NCBI GenBank assembly: GCA_916613615.1
Contig: OU744732.1
Coordinates: 55,157,727-55,221,726 of the forward strand
Length of the DNA stretch: 64,000 nucleotides
Source of the DNA: Steromphala cineraria
Taxonomy: Eukaryota; Mollusca; Gastropoda; Trochida; Trochidae
Direction of reading: 5' to 3'
Shown here: positions 11,801 to 26,800 of the stretch, in pieces
How the letters are laid out: each line of letters starts with the position of its first letter
Numbering within the stretch: the first letter of the stretch is position 1
Program-made: the position numbers and the translations under genes
The notes under the pieces: model-generated
Told to the model about the DNA's origin: nothing
Seen by the model: the letters and a program-made list of their open reading frames with translations, nothing else
Databases searched by the model: none

Positions 11801-14800
11801 TGAAATGAACATATCTAGAGATTATTACCCAAGGAAGTGTGTCATGACTTTAACAAATCGAATGTTTGTATTACCCGAGTGAGAGCGAGGGTTATTCACA
11901 AATTTGCACGAGTTTCGTAAAAGTCATATGACACACTTCCTCGGGTAAAAATTTCTTTATTACCGATTCTTTTCCATTTTACCATCTTAGAAATATCCAC
12001 GAAAAGGGCCGCTTCCCTTGCGACGGTCGGCTACAGTGATGTCATGAACAATGGTGTTATGACGTCACAGGTAAAAAAATACGGGAACTCGCACTACAAC
12101 AATTGTTGCTAGGCAAAAGTGATATGTGCACTAGTGCTCATATTGAAAATATGTCACCACTTATTTCCAACCATATGGGTAATTATGCCTTATTGATTTT
12201 AGTTATACTTACAATCATGTTAAAGGACAATTAAGTCCATTTTCAAATATGTGAACTAATTTTATCTCCATTTCTCAAACATTTTTATACATCTTAGGAG
12301 TAAATGAAATGAGCGCGAAAACTTAAGCATTTTCTTAGGTAATCAGCCAATCAGATACAAAACATAAAACGTCTTTTAGGAATATCGAGTATGATGAAAA
12401 AAAGTTAACAGAGACACTTTGTCATGGGGCTTCAAAACTTGCACAAATACATAACTTATCATTGGAAACCTTGGAAATCAAATGGTTTTCTATCAATGAC
12501 AAATAAATGAATACAAACTGAAAGTAACTTTAGACTCACTTTTCTCACAGGCTGATCCAGTGTACCCGGGTGGACACTTGCATTCCCCAGTCACGTGATG
12601 ACATGGTTCGCCCTCCGAACACTCACAAGTCTCCTTGCAGTGGTTGCCATAGAAACCAGGCAAACAGGCTGTAATGCAGACATGAGTGAGTAGGGTTTAA
12701 TGAGCTGTCGGCAATTTGTAAGCTTTTTAACACGTTGATATATGTTGACTTATAGAGTAGACAGAGATCGCATCATTTTGACAAAGATACTTATGTCATT
12801 TACTAGATAGCTTAGTCATTTGTCACACTTTATAACTTTTGATAAACTATTATTTAATAACCTATGCTTGGCTAAAATATCTTTTTGGACCCCTGCCTAC
12901 TTGCCACAGTTACGTTTTGGTAACATTCTATGAAGTAACCTTACTAAAATATCTTTCCGGACTCCTGTCTTAAAGAGACACAGAGTATGTTGATAGGATC
13001 ACATATGTCAAAATTTTGAAATTGATGTTATTACATCGGGAACCACTAACTGTTACTGAAAATAACAAGTTAAAGGTCAATCAGTACATTAGAGCGAAAA
13101 TACGGCCATTCAAAGTCGGGATTTTGATCGAAAACCAGACAATGTTGCACGAGTGGCGCGCGCAAATTCGCCAAACGTAATTTTGAAACCTTGTCATAAG
13201 CTGACAGGAAGATATATTCGATTCGATAGTGTTGTAACTGATAGGTAGATTAATTGGATGCATAATTTCGAATATTAAACGTATTTGAGATGTTTTCTTG
13301 ATTTTTCCATAAAATCAAGCATTTTAGAGATATTATGCATACATGGATATATTTCCAAGTCCAGTGATGAGATATGGACTTCAATCAGCATATTAGATAT
13401 TTTGTAGCTTATCAAAACCAAATAAAATTTTAAGAAAGATACTCTGTGTCACTTTAAGACAAGTACGTGGTAGAATCAAGTAGTCGGTCAAAAGGGGAGT
13501 TAAAGGTATCAAACCATCTTTTCAAAAATCTTTCCAAAAAGGTTGATCTTTAAGGTTCATGATCCCTGCATTAACTGATCAATTTTGGGTGGCCTAATAA
13601 CACACCCTTAAAGGGGCAGTAGCACGTTTTTTGACAAATTTTATATTTAAAATTTTTCACTGATAATTGTAAGTTTATTCTAAATGTATTATTTTGACAG
13701 TGTCAAAACTCTCATTACACAAGCACAATCATCATCACAATCATCCATAGTCAGAGGACAAAGTATAAAGATTCACATAAAATCAATTGGCGGCCATTTT
13801 GTGTGAACACCTTTAATTCATATTGTGTAAGAAAAAGAAATCGCATTGCTAAACTTTACATTTTATATTTTGATTATCACTGCTCCATTTAGTTTAAATA
13901 CATTCTCTTTCAATTGAACCATTAATTTTCATTTTCCTGACATCACCTTATATTCCCCCTGAAAACGTGCTACTGCCCCTTTAAGAGTTTGATTATGATT
14001 ATTATACTTACGCTTGCCACAGTTGCTTCCCCTCCAACCATCGCGGCACTGACATTCTCCGGTCACACTGTCACAGATGCCGTCATTCTCACAGTCACAG
14101 ATCATTGAGCAGCTGTCGCCATAGGAACCAGTTGGACAGGCTGAAAGTTTTTCAAAATATATAAGGAAGTCCTTATTTGAGTTGATGACATCTTCATTTT
14201 GGTTTCAAAAGTACACTTCTTTGTCAATTTAGAGATGAAATTCAAAATTCAATCAAGGATTATTTTCTTAGTGATTCCTTGAAATTGATGATTTCAATTC
14301 TGCAGATGAAGAGATTTGTTTTTTTCTTTTTGGAATATAGCATAGCCTATTTACAGAATTCAAAATTGTTCTTGTTGTATTCAGCCTTAAAAAGCTGACT
14401 TCACATCTAATTCAATGCTATCGTTAGAAAAATTATCATCAACTTGTTGACGTCAGATTTCTTGATAAGGGGCTGACAGAACTAAAAGTGCTGCAAGAAA
14501 ATAGGTTATGACAGGGATGATAAGTATTATACTTACTCTGATTGCATCTAATTCCAATAAATCCTGGCTCACACTTGCATCGCCCAGTGATCCGGTCACA
14601 TGTTTTACTGTTGACACAGTCACACTCATTCATACAGTCGGGGCCATGGAAATTAGCTTCACATGCTGAAGAAATAAAACATGATTAAAATTGCAGTTTG
14701 AAACTTCAATACTAATATTTTAATGGACATATTGAAGAACCTAAAATGAGTACCTATCTGTACAAAATGACCGTGATCAAATGGATATTATTTCACTGAT

Positions 14801-17800
14801 GTTTAGTGTTTTACAAAATTCAAAATGGCAGCATTTCTTCATTCAAGGAAGACAACTCTGAATTTGGAGAGAGCATACCACTAGAAAAAAATCTATTCCA
14901 ATTAAAGGAGATCAACAGATGCCTCAACAGAAGATAAAACCAAAACTAGGCAAGTACAAAGTTTTGCTGTTGGCATCAATCATGGCAGACCTTACTCTTA
15001 GGCTGTTTTGGTAGCGCAAATAACTTTTCAACTACATAACCAGCATTTAAGCATCTTTAAGAATATAGAATCACAATAAAAGACTTGTTTTACCTTTCTC
15101 GCAGGCGGTTCCCGTCCAACCAGCCGTACACTCGCAGGTTCCGTCGATATGGTCACACTCGGCGCCGTGCAGACAGAAGCATCTCAACATGCAGTTGTCT
15201 CCGTATCTACCCGCAGGACAAGCTTTGGGGAGAAATAAAGAGGTTACTCAACAGAATAAATAAATATTGAGGAATCAGAAGGATTCATCTATGATTGGTA
15301 ATCAGTTAATGAAGTTCCATAGGTTTGAAGATTTTGCGATTCAATGGATTGAAGCATTCAAGGTTGTGTTTGCGAATAGGATTTGGATATGAAACGCATG
15401 GAAATCTATAAACTCTTTCACAAACATGTTCAGAAATTTTTTTCAGAAATCATGTTCAGAAAACACGTGATTAACTTCAATCTACTTTTACAACCAAGCT
15501 AACAGGCCAAAGATTACACAAATATTTATAAGAGTAACAACTTTTTTGACATATATATCCTGATTTATATTCCTATATTCATATCTCATGCTTTATAAAA
15601 AATTCATGTGAGACTAAAAACTAAAATCATGTTGGTGCGATGATTGTAGGATTTTCCCTGAGCAAATGGTCAAATAAAACAATTATTTCACAATAATGAG
15701 GATAATGTCAATGCAGTTTTCTACAGATAAATTTCCAGGACACCTTTCTGGTATTTGATCATGTGAAATCCTAGAAACAATACAGCCGAGGCCATGCAGA
15801 CGGCAAAAGATCTTACAGAAGTGAATACTTACCTTCTTCACACTGGCCACCCATCCAGCCAGCTTTACACAGACACTTGCCAGTGACAGGGTCGCAGGAA
15901 GCACTGTTCTGACAGGTACACTCAATCTGGCAGTCTGAGCCATACTTTCCAATCGGACATGGCTGGTCACACTGACCGCCTTCGAATCCTGCAGAGCAGG
16001 AGCACTGACCGGTCACATGATCACATTGGGTTCCGCGAGGGCAGTTACAGATGCTCTGACACTCAAGTCCGTAGAATCCTTCAGGACATGCCTTCTCACA
16101 GCGACGTCCCCTCCAACCCTCGGAGCAGGTGCAGGCGCCGGAAATATGGTCGCAGTCGGCGCCGTTCTTGCACTTGCAGTTCTGGAGGCAGCCGGCGCCG
16201 TAGGTTCCGCTTTTACATTCTGGAAGTAGAGTAGAGTGTTACTACTGGGGGATGGTTGGATGAAAATTTTGAAATCTTTATATGTTAATCTATGTCATTA
16301 GATAAAATATGTTTTTGGTTCTTGATGCAATTGGCGCCATTGTCCTTATCATAGATACAGAAATGATGACAATTATGCTTTCAACAAGGTCAGAAGATCA
16401 TTTTTATATCAATGTTCATTAAACAATGGGCTTATGAGCTTGAGATAATAGAATTCAATCCAATCAATTTTAAGGAACAAAATCTGAGAAGTGAATAAAC
16501 TCATACATTCTCCGAAACCAATTTCCTTTAGATATTGATTCCAATGACAAGAGCCTTAGATAATTAGTTATTCAATTATCTGATGAACATTGTATAAATA
16601 ACTTGAGAGAGAAGTTAATATCTTGAGGGAGAAATATTGCTAACTTACTTTCATTACATCCTACGCCCTTCCAGCCGGGAGTACAGAGACATTCTCCACT
16701 GACCGGGTCACACTCAGCGCTGTTCTTGCAGTAACATTTCAACACACAGTCCTCACCAAATGTTCCTGGAGGGCAAGCTGGAACACAAGAAAATGGTATT
16801 GTGTAGCTCAAAGCAGGATTTTCAAGATCAAGAGGTCCTGGATGATAGAGGCAATGTTCAATTCAAAATTCCAAAAATCCACCACTTTCTTGAAAATATT
16901 ATCAGGAACCTGATGAACAACGCTGGAACACAAGAAAATGGTACAGCGTAACTCAAAGCAACAGGCCCTCGGATCATTAAAAGATCCTCATTATGCCCGC
17001 AGCCAAACAAAAGGGTTTTGAGATGACCCCTTAATTTCAATTTCCTCAATTAGATAGTACAAAGAAGGCTGGACGTTTGTACCTACCTCATGCTGTTTTT
17101 GTCAACTTCAATGCTTATGTGACATGTAATCGACCAAAAAATTTGTTAAACATATACCTAGATGTTATAGCTTTTGATCACAACCTAACAATACTTTGTA
17201 GTTATTTCTGAAAATCAAACAAAAGCGGATTTCACACTCAAAGTATCCATCTCGGCCTGTGTTCAAACCGGATTTTTCAAGTCATGAGGTCCTGGATAAT
17301 AGAGGCAATTTTCACTTCTATATTTTAAATTTCCCAGCATCCACCACTTTTCATACACTTTCTTGAAAATATATCAGTTAATTAAGAGGTGTATGTCCAA
17401 AAATATTTCCTGTATCATTTCTCATCACCTTAACTTCTAGATTGTCCATTAAAAAGGGTTTTATCTCACTTTACCAAACAACTAAGAACTTTTCTACATG
17501 CAGGATATGGATGGTGTACTTCATATAAACACATTATCCCTAGCGTTTATACTGTATATATGAATAAGGGTATGGTTCACATTTGAAGATAAAGTTATCA
17601 CAATTCTAACAAAAGATCAAGTTGTTCAAGGTCAATCTCTGCCAAGGCCTCACAAGCACATCTTAAGGAGAACTTTCAAGGGGATAAATTTCCAAAAATC
17701 TTTATTAATGGAACAGGGTTATCTCCAGTAGTTGTCAAACATCTGACAGGATTAAATTGAATCCATCATTAAAATTATGAGATAGCTTTGTTATTTTGGA

Positions 17801-20800
17801 TTCCTAAAATTTCAATAACCACTGACCTCTATCACAGATTTGACCAGTCCAGCCTGCCTTGCAAGTACAGCTTCCATCTTCAGGGTCACATGTTGCATTG
17901 TTCTCGCACATGCATCGACTCATACACTGGTCTCCAAATCTACCAGGGGGACAGGCTGGAAAAATAAGCAAATGAAGAAGTTGAAAAATCCTATATTTCT
18001 TGAAGAAAGTTATGATTTTGATCTGTTTGACGTCATCATCTTGTGTGTGTCTCTGTCCACTCCTGCTCATCTTATCAGATGCTCTCCCCAGAACTCCGAG
18101 GTTGGATCCTATAGCATCAAGCTAATTCCCTGGGATAAAGTCAAGACTAGTGCCACCCTGCAGGATGGTAACTCCTTCGTCATGAGGGTTGGCGCTTCTT
18201 ACGACATATATATAAAATCTTGTACTTTATGATTGATTCAACCTACCTTCTCTACAGTGGGGTCCGTACCATCCAGTTCTACAGATACACTCCCCAGACA
18301 CCTTGTCACATGTGGCGCCGTTCTCGCAGCTGCACTTCTTGTCACAGTTAATCCCCCAACTTCCTTCTGGACATGCTGTTCAGCGGAAGGACAAAATTAA
18401 TTTTCACAGACAAATTTATATAAATTATTTTGTTATACGAAACAATGCTTTACATAAACCAAAGTTTGACATATTTAGAATGATTTTAATAAAAGTATTT
18501 TGTATCCTAATCTTTTTCTGTATTTTTTTTTGTCAAAAGTAAGTTTCTTCAATTTGATTCAGCTCTTTTCATAACCTATAATTGCTTTCGGCAAGAAACT
18601 CAAATCATCTGATTATGAATTCATCATCATACCTTTGACAAATTTGTTTGATGATGTCACGTAAGTACTATATAAGCCTTTTTTTAAGTCTTATTTCACA
18701 AGTGACTGTTAACTTTCTTATATTCTTTTCACATTCAAATGTATTCAACACTGGAAAGAAAGAATCATAAAGAGAGAATTAACATTGAGTTAAATATTAT
18801 AACTTTCGAAGACAGCCATTTTGTAGCAAACATGAAAGTTATAGGCATATTTCGGAAAAAAATTCTTTCATAGATTAGTTTAATTCTAGGTTTTATCATG
18901 GATGAACTAAGTGAAAGGAATATCAATGAGAATTGAAGGAGCAAAACAAAAGATGAAATCTACATTGAGATGTGCAGAGGAAAGGATAGGATTCTATCAT
19001 GCAATATTGTAAACATATCAATATAAACATTTTAATATTAAATATTTAGGAATCATAAATTGCATTCATTACCAGCAACATAAACTAACATCTATATCAA
19101 TATGCCTAAATGATTAATAGCATACTTAAACAAAAATCCTTTCAAAGCATTTATTCATTAAATGCCAAATCTACTTTCACATTAAAACTAAGTAACACAA
19201 ATATATCTTACATGAACAAATTACAAACATCTTTAGTCAATTAATAGAGACAAATAAAATAAACATAGCTCAAATAAACTCTTTTCAAAAACCATTTGTT
19301 CAATGGGGATTTGTAGCAATGACTCACTTTCTTGACATTTCTCGCCCATTTTACCCGGGTTGCAAACGCAGACCCCAGTTTCCGGGTCACAAAGGCTTCC
19401 ACCGCAATCGCACTCAAGCAAACAGTTCTCTCCGTGTTTACCTTCTTCACATGCTGTGGGACATGCAGGAGAAAAGGGAGGTAACTCTAAAGGGATATAT
19501 ATCTGCTGATAAGAGTGATCTCCCCTTGGCAAGAAACTGTCAATGTTCTTTGGGGGTAATTTGGACAGTAATGTATTCAAAATTGACACTTTTCCATTAT
19601 TTCTGTTCATTATTCATGCAAGTAAAACTAATACTGAGCAATGAATACATAGCTTTTAAATAAAGTCTGATATATTCAAGTAGATTGTTCAGTGAAATTA
19701 AATGAAAAATTAAGATGGAAAACATGAAGTTTACATTCCATTCTTCTCCAAATTATATTTAATTAAAATAGTTTCTTATCAGCAGATCATTGGGTAAGAA
19801 ATATTCGAATGAATCATTTAAGAAAAAGTAATGAAAACTAAACATCTATTCAATGAAAACTAAACAAATGAAACAAGAAAAGGAAGATGTTAAAATAAAC
19901 CAGTAAGTTTAATGAATGTGATATTTAAACTCATGCTAAGAAATTATATTAAATGTGCTTGCATAGAGTTCAAACATAACTACTACAAAAGATACAAATC
20001 AAATTTATGAAAGTAAAACTTCAAATCTATTATAAACAAGGTAATAGAGAGAAACACAAACATATGCAATACTACCATGTGAAGAAAGGGTGAACAAAGC
20101 AAGAGACAGCAATTTGAGAAGTTCATAACAAAACAGTACCAAACAAAACAAAAAACCTATCTAAGCATACATGTAACAAAATATTTTGTTAACTTAGATA
20201 TTAAATTAATTAACATATTAAGGATAGTTGAAAATGTTATTTTTGAAAATGAATCAATTTTGGGATAGGTGTATAGGTTCTCTCAAGGAAACTGTAGGGT
20301 AGTACGGATCAAATGTAAGGGATGAATGACTTTTGAAAGAATAAAAAAATAGATGTTAGCTGCAAGAGAGGGTTCTTTTGTTGCATTTGTTTGTTTTTTC
20401 TCATTTATACATTTTTCATTCATTGGGTAATTATATTTCAGGATCTTCAAAAATATGTTATTGAGGGAAATACCTTGATTTGATAGTTTGACAAAATAAT
20501 TGCATATTCAATCAAAATGAAAAAAATCAGCAAATTAATCCAATCATAAGTACATTTGCAAAGCCTTGATACGAAATGATAGGCATTGCAGAATTATAAA
20601 TGTCAAACAAATATTTTTGAATTTGTTGAATAACAAGGCAATGCTGATGAAAATGATAATAAATTATTTTGTATATTCCCGACAATTTCTCTTCAAATGG
20701 TTGTAAAATTGCTTAAATACTAACAAGTACGAAATAACCGATATGGCTGACCAACAGCAAAAGAACTCTCTCTTTAACTATATTGTGGTGACAGGGACAA

Positions 20801-23800
20801 CTGTTAAAACATAGGGACAAACTTGATTGTTATGTTCACAATCAAAACGGCTTACGTTCATCACAGCGTTGACCTGACCAACCGGCTGGACAGTCTCTGA
20901 GACAGTAGCCAGTCACGTGGTTACATTTGGTATCCTTCGGACAATCACATTCCTTGGTGCATCCCTGTCCGAACTTGTTTTGGGGACATTGGTAGTCACA
21001 TCGGTCGCCATGGTAACCAGGCTTACAGTAACAGTCACCGTTCTGAAAGATTATGTCATTTCAACATCATTTGGTTGATAACCACTATGGTGTCTACACC
21101 GAAACATCACAATCTTGTATTTAGTAATAGAAAGTTGCACTAGTGCAACCACCCTCAAGTTTGCAACCATTTAAAACTTTAACCAGAAGCAGGAAAGTAG
21201 TACTGAAAACCATTAATTTATGCCCAGTTAAGGGAAAATATAACAATGACCAACAGAATGCCTCAAGATGCCTCCAGATCACTTCCACCGATGCAATCAA
21301 AACCAATGGAACATCAACAATTTTCACTGAACGACGATACATTTGTACCAAAAATATTTTCTAATCTTTCAGATAATTTAAGGTAACAATGGACATCAAT
21401 TTCTTATATTTGATTTCTCAAGTACAACCAAAACCAAAAGTGCAACAAGGCATATTTTCAACTATTTTTCTCACCTCAGGATCACAAGCACGTGTATTCT
21501 CCGTATTGCAGTTGCACTGCTCGACACAGTTGGGGCCCCAGGTGAAGGAGGGACACGGTTGGTTGCATGCAGGACCGTACTTCCCGGCCGCACACTCGCA
21601 GTATCCAAAAATCCTGTTGCAATATCCGTTGGCACATGGTTGAGGACACACACGGTTGCACTTCTTGCCGTAGTACCCAGGGGGACATCCCTCCTCACAA
21701 CGATCACCCGTGACTCCAGGGGGACAGATGCACTTTCCGGTCACGTGGTCGCACGTGCCCTGGTTCTCACAGATACACACACGGTTGCACTGGTGCCCAT
21801 ACGTGCCCTGGAAGAGGAGAAACAATTTGTAACCACTAGCTGTAGTCCTGTTGATTGTCATATCAACAAGGTTCTTACTGAAATTTTCTGTCCCTGTATC
21901 AACACAAGCACGTGTATTCTCCATACAGTACCTCTGCTACACAGTTAAATTGGTGTCCATGAAGTGCAAAAATCTGGGTGAAGACTTTGTGAGAAGGAGC
22001 TGATGAATTTAATTTTCACATTCTCAAATTCCTAACTTTAAATGTTTATGTCTAGATTATCTTCCTTAGATGTTTACATTTGTGTCTGTTAGACCCTGTG
22101 AATTTATGAGGACTTTGTCAAAAAATCTGAAGTTGGTGAATGTTTCACATTTCTAAATTCTTTATATCTCTGTTTAGATCATAAAATCAAATCCGAACTT
22201 TGTTTTATTTACATTTGTGTCTATCTAATATCCTGAAAGTGGATGAGGATTTTCTTAGATTGAGCTGAAGTCCTGATGAATGCTACGTTTACCAGATTCT
22301 TACTGAAAATAGACTCTGTCATGTCTCCATATTCTGGTCATTTCGGTGGCACAAGTGTCCTTAAGTCGCAAAGAATGTGTGTACCTTAAGTTCTTACCCT
22401 AAGATCACAATGCACAAAGTAAAATGGACGCTAATAAACCATAATTACAAAATTGAGCATAATTTAGAATTTTGCTTATTTTGGCCCAGATTAAAAAAAC
22501 ACTTGATTTTTACCTCATAGTGTATCTACAACCTAAAGTTGTATCACTGAGTTAACACCTGCCGAAAATCATGCTTTATTATTGCGAACCAACACTCACC
22601 TGAGGACAAGAGTCGTTACAGGTAAGACCAACCCATCCAGGTGTGCAGACACATCCATCCTGCTTCTCATTACACCTGGCTCCGTTCAGACAGTTGGTAC
22701 AGGTGAGCGTACAGTCCGCACCAAAGGCTCCTGGGATACACGCTGTCAACAACAACAAAACATCGTTAGAGATAAAATGAATTTAAATGTATCAACAACA
22801 AAAAAATTTCCTTGATCTGCATGCAAAAAACATTATCATTTACATGTTTTGACCCAAATATCTTCTATGTGGGTATCAGTGTTCCAAGCTAAGCTTTTGA
22901 AATGGCCACATACCATTCAGACAAATTAAAATTTTATTTGACTCTAAATCCTCTTTATTTAAAAAATCTGTAAAAGGTTAATGTTGAAATATGTTACCAT
23001 TACTAAATTGAATCAGAAAAAATGTTTTCACTTATAATTAATTTATCATTAGGTTAAAGAAAGTTAAAATGAATCAAGTTTATATATTTATGCAGCAATT
23101 ACAGTTTAATTTGTAACTTTGCAAATGAAAATGATTCCATATCAATGCCAAAAAAGATTTCTTCATTAATAATTGAATATATCAGTTGATTATTTCATTT
23201 TTTAATAGATATTTGTGAAAATTAAGAAGAAATATATAAATATATAAGAATTTGATATAAATTATAATGTACATTTTAGAACTACATACACGTTTAACAT
23301 GTGCAGTCACAAAGATGTGTTAACAAATAACAGAGGAGGTAAAAGACAACCCTGCTTGACAGAGAAACAGGGATTCGACAGAAAATAGACAAAATAAACT
23401 CTTTAACAGATAGCTGCAAAGACAGAAGGATGGACAGACAAACAGAAAGAGCGATAAGAGCTGAATAAAATATCAAAAGACAGAAAAATATATTGTATAG
23501 AAGAAAATGTAATTTTTTTAATATGAAATATTAATGTTCATTTGGTTGAAGATAAAAGTACCTCATGAACAATTATATATATATATATATATGACCATAA
23601 CCACATCCTTTCATATAAATTTTATTTAATATCTTTAAAAAAATGGCAATGAGAAAAATATCTATAATTACAGGCATTACAGCATTATAATTGCAATATA
23701 TCACATTTGCTATATTGCAAATAAATAAATATGATTTACTTCTGAAAACAATGATAAATTCCTGAAATATGAGCCATGACAAACAAAAAGTTCATTTTAA

Positions 23801-26800
23801 CAAAACAATAACATATATATAGGCATGCTTGACTTATATACTTATCTGATACAAAGAACAGATACAAATTCGAAATACAAAATTGAACTTGTACCTTTTA
23901 ACATCATGCATGTATAAAACCAATTCTTGTCTTCATGATATTAAAAGCATTTGTAAGGTGGATTGTATTTTGCTTTTCCTCTGTTATATCTGTCTTTCAA
24001 AATTTATATGAAGATCATGAAAATGCATTGTTTGACAAAATTAAAAAACATATGTATACTTTTTCAAAATTATTCATTTCGAGAAACAAATACTGAACCA
24101 TAGAAAACTTGTCATTAAAAAAGTAGAAATGTCTTAAAATTGAAATATTTCTACAATGAAGACAAGAAAAAGTTTTGAAAACATTTACTTCCTCCACAGA
24201 ATGTACAACAAGGCATAATGCTACAAAGCCCAAGCATGCACCTTTTGATGACTACTTATCTATACTTACGTCTGTCAGGATCTAGTAACAATAGGAAAAC
24301 AAACATCAAACATCTATTCTAGGAGAATATTATAATGATGAGCAAATCATATTTCACGCAGTGCTGTCTATTTCTATTAGTACTATTATTTCATTTGTTA
24401 GTTGATGATTCACAAATTAATATATTAGATGAATTCCTTCACTGAGTTGTGTGTGACTTGCATGATAATGAAAAAATAATTATGAAATCATGTAAATGAA
24501 TATGTTTATACAAATGCAAAGACTGTGATTTTTAATACACTTTGTAGCCAATTATACCTTTAATCATAAAACGCCTTTGTAAAACGAATATTATTTCAAA
24601 TGTGTTTATTTATATATTATGCACAAATTAACTTAAAGAACCAAATACTGTCTTGCATATGTAATTTATGTTCAGGTTACATATGTTATATGATATAAAT
24701 ATTTTATAATAATTTATATCTATACAAAGGTATCTCATCTTTATACAAAATACTTTGCCTAGTCTCTATTCCGCCATAACTTATCGCATAAGCATACTTG
24801 ACAGAGTGGATATGAACGCTATACAAATACCCACGATTATTATTATTATTATTATCATATTGATACATTCATATGAACAAATACTCATTGCTTTAATAAT
24901 TCTTAGGCTTTAAGGTTTGTGAAAATGTTGAAGTTACTGTTTGATGAAGATATTTATATGAATTAATTTTAATTTGTTTTAAACAGCATCAAATATTCGG
25001 GTTAAATATACTATCTACAGGTTGACATGAATTGAAACACAAAAAAATAATATATTTGTGAAAATAGGTTAGAAAAATATGAAGTCCTGTGCGTTTTTTG
25101 TTGTAACAACATCAATTATGTGAAGCATATTATATCATAAACATTCAATGCTGGGCTGTTTCATATCATATTTGTACCCATAAACAAACAATAATGTTAT
25201 ACATCATGTGCATTTGTGCACATGTGTTAATATTAGAAATGCAACTATTGTCTTTGCACTTTGAAAAGGATACAAACCAACATTCTTAAGATTTCCAAAA
25301 ATTAAATGTTTTAATTTTGTCAGATTTAAATTAAACAAATCTGATATCCTTGAAAAACTTAATTAAGGATAATGTTTTTTAAATGTTAACCAAAAATAAA
25401 CCTTTTGTTATAATTCAGATCAATCATTAATCTTTCAATCTAATACTAAGTGCAAATTCATTAGAACACTTAACAGTTATGTAATATGAAACAGTCAGCT
25501 TGAAAGATGTGATTCCTGCAATCATGTAGATATATATTTATCTACAACCATGAATTTATAAGTGTGTGTACATTGATATGTATAGAGATTACTTACCTCG
25601 TTCAATGTCATTGTATGGAAGGTCTTTTGGTTCTAATATTTGAATGAAAATTTATTTCAAAATTCAAGTATTAATTTTCATAATTTTTGTTACTTAGTGT
25701 GTTTATGTTTTGGTGTTAATAAATCTACTAATGATAAGAGGATGCAAATGGTTTTACGACACAAACTGATGCATGTTTACATTCTCTCAAAAACTCCCTG
25801 AAATAACAACCTTCAATAAATCTCCACACAAACCATGGATGCATTCAGAACTTGGCCAAAAATTATTGTTACCTCCCTTTGCTTATTGCCAGCCTTCTCA
25901 AAATAGCCAATCAGGAAAGCCGTTACATAAATGTCTGTATATAATAGAAGCTTTTTGATTGTTGCTTCCAGGAAATCCTTATAACAGATAATGTCTGTTG
26001 CCAGATGCCATAATGCCAAAGAATTGATAATAGGAGCTTTTGGATTTGTTGACTCCACTTCAAAGCTTAGACATCTGATTGGATGAAAAATCAAACTAGA
26101 CGCAATGATAATTTAATGTACAAATACTGCACCCAGGCTACCGGTGAAGATTTATTGTAATCTAAATGGAGACCCTGCAATTTTTGTGGAAACATAAAAT
26201 CTCTCAAATTTGGAATTCATGAAATTGTTAATGATTTTATGCTCAGGAATCTGTTTGGACAATTAGCTTAATTAAAAAGCACATCAAGGTAGGTGGAGGA
26301 ATGGGAATATCTAAAAGAATTCTGTTTCCACAAAATTTGATTGTACTGTCCCTTTAATTATCACTGCTATAGCACCAATAAACCTTTTGACTCAGAAAAT
26401 ACTTTGATAATACTGAGGAAATATAGAAAACCAGAAATCATATGTAATGGTACATTTTTGAGAATTCTTTACATCTGTCAGAATCAAATATTTTGAAAAG
26501 ATCATTTTTTACCTTTCATTTAAAAAAAATAAAAAGTTCACTTTTGTTTCAGAATTTCAATTTGACTAGAATTCCTACAAAGTTTTCATATTTTGTCAAG
26601 ATTATTTATTTCCAATTATGTCCTATGAAGCCAGTATGATCTTGGCCAATGGTTCATTGATACAATATCAGCAGAAGATCTTGAGCATAAAGCAATTATG
26701 AGCTTGTCATTTTCCAATCTAAATAGATATAGATGGACAGGTTTGTTATTAGGTCACACTGTTGATCTAACTAGTCATCCAGTTGAACTTTAAATAAGCC

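Larger units (their letters stand above)
22743..25596. other. Introns 12-13: AT-rich, two microsatellites
   Basis: Apart from the candidate micro-exon at 24270-24281 and the AT and ATT runs, the sequence is AT-rich with no EGF-like or other domain coding in any frame. Confidence 0.55.
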
